Below are positions 60,501-64,000 of a stretch of DNA of 64,000 nt, one piece after another. Position 1 is the first letter of the stretch. Every line of letters starts with the position of its first letter. The translations under genes and the position numbers were made by a program. The DNA comes from Erythrocercus mccallii (lineage: Eukaryota > Chordata > Aves > Passeriformes > Dicruridae), in contig VZRG01002311.1 of the NCBI GenBank assembly GCA_013397435.1, positions 1-64,000 on the forward strand, written 5' to 3'. The notes under the pieces were generated by a model. The model made no database searches. It saw only the letters and a program-made list of their open reading frames with translations, and was not told where the DNA came from.

Positions 60501-62631
60501 GCTCAGAACCAGTGACCTGGATCACAGCAATGAGGCACTAAACAAGCACCTCTTGGCAATTATATAAGAGCCCTACCAGCAGATCTTGATCCCTTCACCA
60601 TAAAGTGGAACTGAATAAAAATATATAAATAATTACAAATAACTTTTCTACAAATATTCAAAATAAGAACTTTTCTAAAAAAAAAAAAAAGGCAAAAAAG
60701 AGATTACTTAAAATACAATTATATTTATTGTTGTGTAACTAAGTTTATTACAGGCCGATTTCCAGATAGATTCTGCATTGAAATAGACTGTCCTGAGTCT
60801 ACAGATGATTAATGCTAAATTTAGCTCAATCCATATAAAAAGCCCTAAAAGAACATATAAGCTACATCTATACCAATGGAAGCGTGTGGGACTGAGTGCA
60901 AATGTACAGTGTTTTGTATATCTACCTCCTTATGTTTTTCTTCTGAATTCATCTCCAAAAGTAGTGCCAGGATGCAAACTGCCTATAAGGAATAGTCTCT
61001 GACTTGTGATAATTACTGCTGTTATATTTTAGCTAGGCCAAAAGCAAAAGCCAGCACAACATTCCAACAAATAAATAGTGCTGAAGATAAAATTTCAGTT
61101 CCCACATCTTTGCCTCAGCTATAGCAACATAGGTAAAGACATTTATGTCTTTTCATCATTTACTTAGTTTAATGCTACTTTGAAATAGAAAACTGCTAAT
61201 GGCTCAATTGCAGTCTTTAAATGAAAGTTTGAATCTATTTTGGTATCTACTTTAAATGACAGATAGTCCTTCTGAAGGGACCATACTGATATACTAACTA
61301 CAAAGGATACTGTAAAGGGAAGATGAAATTGAGAAAATAAAATTAAAAATTCCAAAAGTTAATGTGTTTATACCATTAGGTATTTTCAAAAGAATATTAA
61401 TTTTGAAAGAAAAACATTTAAGTAGTTCATATATGAACAATCAGCTGACTTTCAACTAACCCACAAATTGTTAAACAAGCTCACGGTAGATAGAGAATCG
61501 GCTTTGTTTTCTCAAGGCAAATCTTTTCTTTTAGCAGGACAGTAGCATAACAAACTAATTTTTTGTTATGGATATGGAATGCTCCCAATACATGTTGTCT
61601 CATGTAATGTAATACAAGTAAAGAGAATTAATTAGTTTAAATACTTGACCTATACCTGCTATACATGACTGAAAAGGTAAGCATATTCTTGGAAAAGATG
61701 TTTCATGTGCATGTGTTCCCATGCCTAGAACTGGCCTAGAGGTAAAATGCTTAGTCTGAATCCTGCAAGAATTTTAGGAGAATGGTAAGAAATATGGAGA
61801 ACAAAGAAATATCCTATATATGCTGTGGGAACTCTGAAATGGCAGTCCTCAGATGGGGAACTTTATCCTTGTAAGGAGCAGAAGTTGTGATGCTTTGCTT
61901 CCTCCAATACAGGTTTTAAAGTGTCTTGTGTGGGACCTGTTATCAATCAAAAGATTCTGAACTCAGATGTTCTCAGTGTTTTTTACCAGTGGTGAATTAC
62001 ATATCAACAAATAAGAGAAACTAGTGAGGGAAGAAAAAAAGCTTTTAGTCTTGTATTTACAGAGTGCTGAAACATTTACAAAGAGCAGTTCAATCGTATG
62101 TCTACCATGCATGAACTAAACCAGTGTGTGAACAAAGAACATGCCCAATCAGTGAACTAATTTCTAATACTTTTTTAAGAGGAGATTTAGCATTAATAAA
62201 ATTTTTTTTAGAAATTAAATTCCACAGTTCCTGAGCAGAATATAAAATCCCACAATGTATTTCTATGTTAAAATTTCACCTAGATAAATCAATCCCCCCA
62301 AAGGAAAAGCACAGTACTCTATAGTATAGTACTATAACAATTTTCTAGAGAAAACATTTTATCCATGTTATTTAAATGTCCATTTTGATGGCCTTTACTG
62401 CTCCATGGTATGTTGCTCTAAGACAAGATTTGCCAGCCCAGATTTATTGAGGGCCAGAAATGTCACACATTTGTAGTTTTATAATTTGGGAACACTCACA
62501 TAGGCTCTACCTAAATCATCTCCATGTACACACCACAGACTCTTCATCAGAATATATGTTGAGCAAGTCTCTTGGAATTTTATTGCAATCGCTTCACAGT
62601 GTATTATTCAAAGAAAAAAAAAAAGAAATAC
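57558..62631 (-). other. Intron splitting sushi 11
   Basis: About 5.1 kb. I see no mobile element. Open frames here, including 118 residues at 57920-58276 on the plus strand, have no recognised homology or gene-like context. A few short A or T runs (about 58900-58911, 60678-60691 and 62613-62624) are the only repeats. Confidence 0.75.
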
Positions 62632-62750
62632 CTGTAATGTATATCCTGGCTCACACTGAAATGACAAAACATCATTCACCATATATCTATCTCCTGATTT
62701 GATCCCATTGCTAGGAATTAGTGGTTCTGGACAGGCGGCAAGGCCTACAG
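62632..62750 (-). CDS. CSMD1: CSMD1 exon: first half of sushi 11
   Basis: First exon of the window in transcription order. It encodes VGLAACPEPLIPSNGIKSGD, then RYMVNDVLSFQCEPGYTLQ, with cysteines 1 and 2 of the domain. It opens with CT after TTTTTCCAG, so the upstream exon must end in phase 1, probably with G of another GCT alanine and the end of CUB 11. It ends exactly on a codon (CAG) before GTATTT, the only phase 0 junction in the window. The GDRYMVNDVLSFQCEPGYT motif matches my memory of CSMD1. Confidence 0.95.
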
Positions 62751-64000
62751 CTGGAAAAAGTAAAGACAAAGATAGAAAAAACATAGATAAGTGGACAGCA
62801 GGCCTTCATTGATTTTCTCTGCCTTAATGAATTCTTTCCACAGAATTATGGGCACTTTAGAAAACATTTATTCAAAATTCTTTTCAACAATAAACAAAAA
62901 TTTTGTTTAAAACACAGAAGTTTTCAGAACTATTCTACAGAATGTGAACAGTATGGCTGAAGCACAAAGATTATATGCTGTGACAGTACCAGTTACTAGA
63001 TCACATTGCTGTGACACACTACGCAGTTTTATAGTCTCCAAAGCAGTATTATGATTTTAGTTTGTTAAAAAGCTTGGATTTTATTTGTTTGCTCATTTTG
63101 CTTTATTAGGGTTTTTTAATCCTTTTTTTTCCTTGAGAAAAGGGAATCACTTTATGTATATTTTCTGTTTTCAACAATAAATGAGCAGAATTTATTGATG
63201 GTTTCTTATTTTTAGGCAACTCTAGGAACTATAAAGAAGTTTAGACATTGAAATTTAGTACTTTTAGACCAAAATTAAATCTTTGCATAAGTATCACTGG
63301 ATAGCCTGTTCTTAATTATTTTTAAGCCAGGTGTGAGAAAACAAATTATTAGTTTAAAACGATTCTCCATGATTAGTAATTTCTCAAACTTTTTCACCTA
63401 AATTTGGCAACCTAAAGTACAAACTTCTGCTTTTTGTCAAGTGCGTATCACCTTTTCTTTCTTGTGTGCCTATCTGAATTTGTTAGTCAGCACTACTGAA
63501 AGTTAAATATCAACTTTTCCAACTAAGTGAAAGTACTCCAAATGAGCAGAACAGTTGAGAAACTGTAGATTAGATCAAGTAATTCTGTGCTTTTAAGATT
63601 TTCATTGTAAACAGAAGGACCAGAAGAATTATTTTGTAAATTCATGGTCTGACAACAGAATCTCATTCCCCTTATGATGTTAAAAACCTTTTGCGAAGTC
63701 AAAATTCAGTCTAAAATACAAATTTATTTGTTAACTTATTTATTTATTTATTAGATGAATTTACTTCTGAAACATCATCATGTAGTTTTTATGTTTTATG
63801 AAAATATGATCTGTAGGAACCAAAACAGAATGGAAATTATTTTCACAATGTGTGAGAAGAGATTTCGAGAATTTATTTTAGAGTCTGTTGTTCCAGATAG
63901 CTCATCATGAAACGATATCTGATATTATTCACTGAGACTCTAGCCTTTCTAGGGAAATACAATTTTCTTACAAGTAGCGTTGTTTGCACATTTTCATACA
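62751..64000 (-). other. Partial intron upstream of sushi 11
   Basis: Non-coding sequence between the sushi 11 acceptor and the window end; the exon carrying the end of CUB 11 is beyond the edge. AT-rich, with a short TTTA repeat (about 63736-63754). No mobile element or gene seen. Confidence 0.75.

Larger units (their letters stand above)
2771..62750 (-). other. CSMD1: CSMD1 gene body segment (13 internal exons, 12 introns)
   Basis: Minus-strand gene segment encoding part of a giant type I membrane protein of the CUB and sushi multiple domain family. Thirteen exons, all with GT donors and AG acceptors, join in one open frame of about 645 residues. The domain order is sushi 11, CUB 12, sushi 12, CUB 13, sushi 13, CUB 14, sushi 14, sushi 15 in the numbering I remember for CSMD1, where the 14th CUB is the last and only sushi domains follow. 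Known for the family: expression mainly in brain, an extracellular domain that restrains complement activation, and links to synapse biology and tumour suppression. The paralogue call rests on memory: motifs such as GRSHISCMPGTVRRWNYPSP and SCGIPESPGNGS fit CSMD1, while I recall different residues at these places in CSMD2 and CSMD3. The 5' and 3' parts of the gene lie outside the window. Confidence 0.85.

Noticed and set aside
2771..62750. CSMD3 (my first assignment) or CSMD2 as the gene identity
   Set aside because: On fuller recall, the two sushi domains after the last CUB differ clearly in CSMD3 and CSMD2, while they fit CSMD1. Kept as an open alternative to be tested by search.
1..64000. 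CRISPR arrays, operons, ribosome binding sites, tRNA or rRNA genes, or a novel multi-gene system
   Set aside because: There is no regularly spaced repeat array, no packed reading frames and no cloverleaf or rRNA-like sequence. Everything readable is one vertebrate gene with intronic repeats.

Overview
The window looks like vertebrate, almost certainly bird, nuclear DNA. It is AT-rich, has no bacterial-style gene packing, and carries CR1 (chicken repeat 1) LINE fragments and LTRs that read like the endogenous-retrovirus LTRs common in bird genomes. I saw no SINE, L1 or Alu-like sequence. A passerine is possible because LTRs are frequent, but that is only a guess.

The only gene I can support lies on the minus strand and fills the window. 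Thirteen internal exons between 62750 and 2771 encode about 645 residues of a CUB/sushi protein. In transcription order the domains are sushi, CUB, sushi, CUB, sushi, CUB, sushi, sushi. All 13 exons have GT/AG boundaries and their phases join without a break. The protein matches what I remember of CSMD1 (CUB and Sushi multiple domains 1), from sushi 11 through CUB 12, 13 and 14 to sushi 14 and 15, where the tandem sushi array begins. CSMD3 and CSMD2 are the alternatives and fit less well from memory. The start codon, signal peptide, transmembrane segment and cytoplasmic tail are all outside the window.

Layout from low to high coordinate: partial intron with a CR1 end and an LTR (1-2770); sushi 15 exon; 7.9-kb intron with an ancient CR1 and a young CR1 tail; sushi 14 exon (10899-11087); 10.3-kb intron with an LTR nested inside another LTR; the two CUB 14 exons (21383-21529 and 23683-23871); 9.4-kb intron with a solo LTR flanked by a 5-bp duplication; two sushi 13 exons separated by an intron of only 145 bp; two CUB 13 exons; sushi 12 exon (40997-41185); 11.3-kb intron with an LTR/CR1 junction and another CR1; two CUB 12 exons; two sushi 11 exons; partial intron to the window end.

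I found no RNA gene, CRISPR array, promoter or sign of an undescribed system. The points worth checking are the uniform exon phasing, the very short intron, the nested and chimeric mobile elements, and an inverted pair of same-family LTRs that brackets two coding exons. Exon borders were read by eye from splice signals and frame. Mobile-element borders are approximate, and family names rest on remembered consensus sequences rather than a search.
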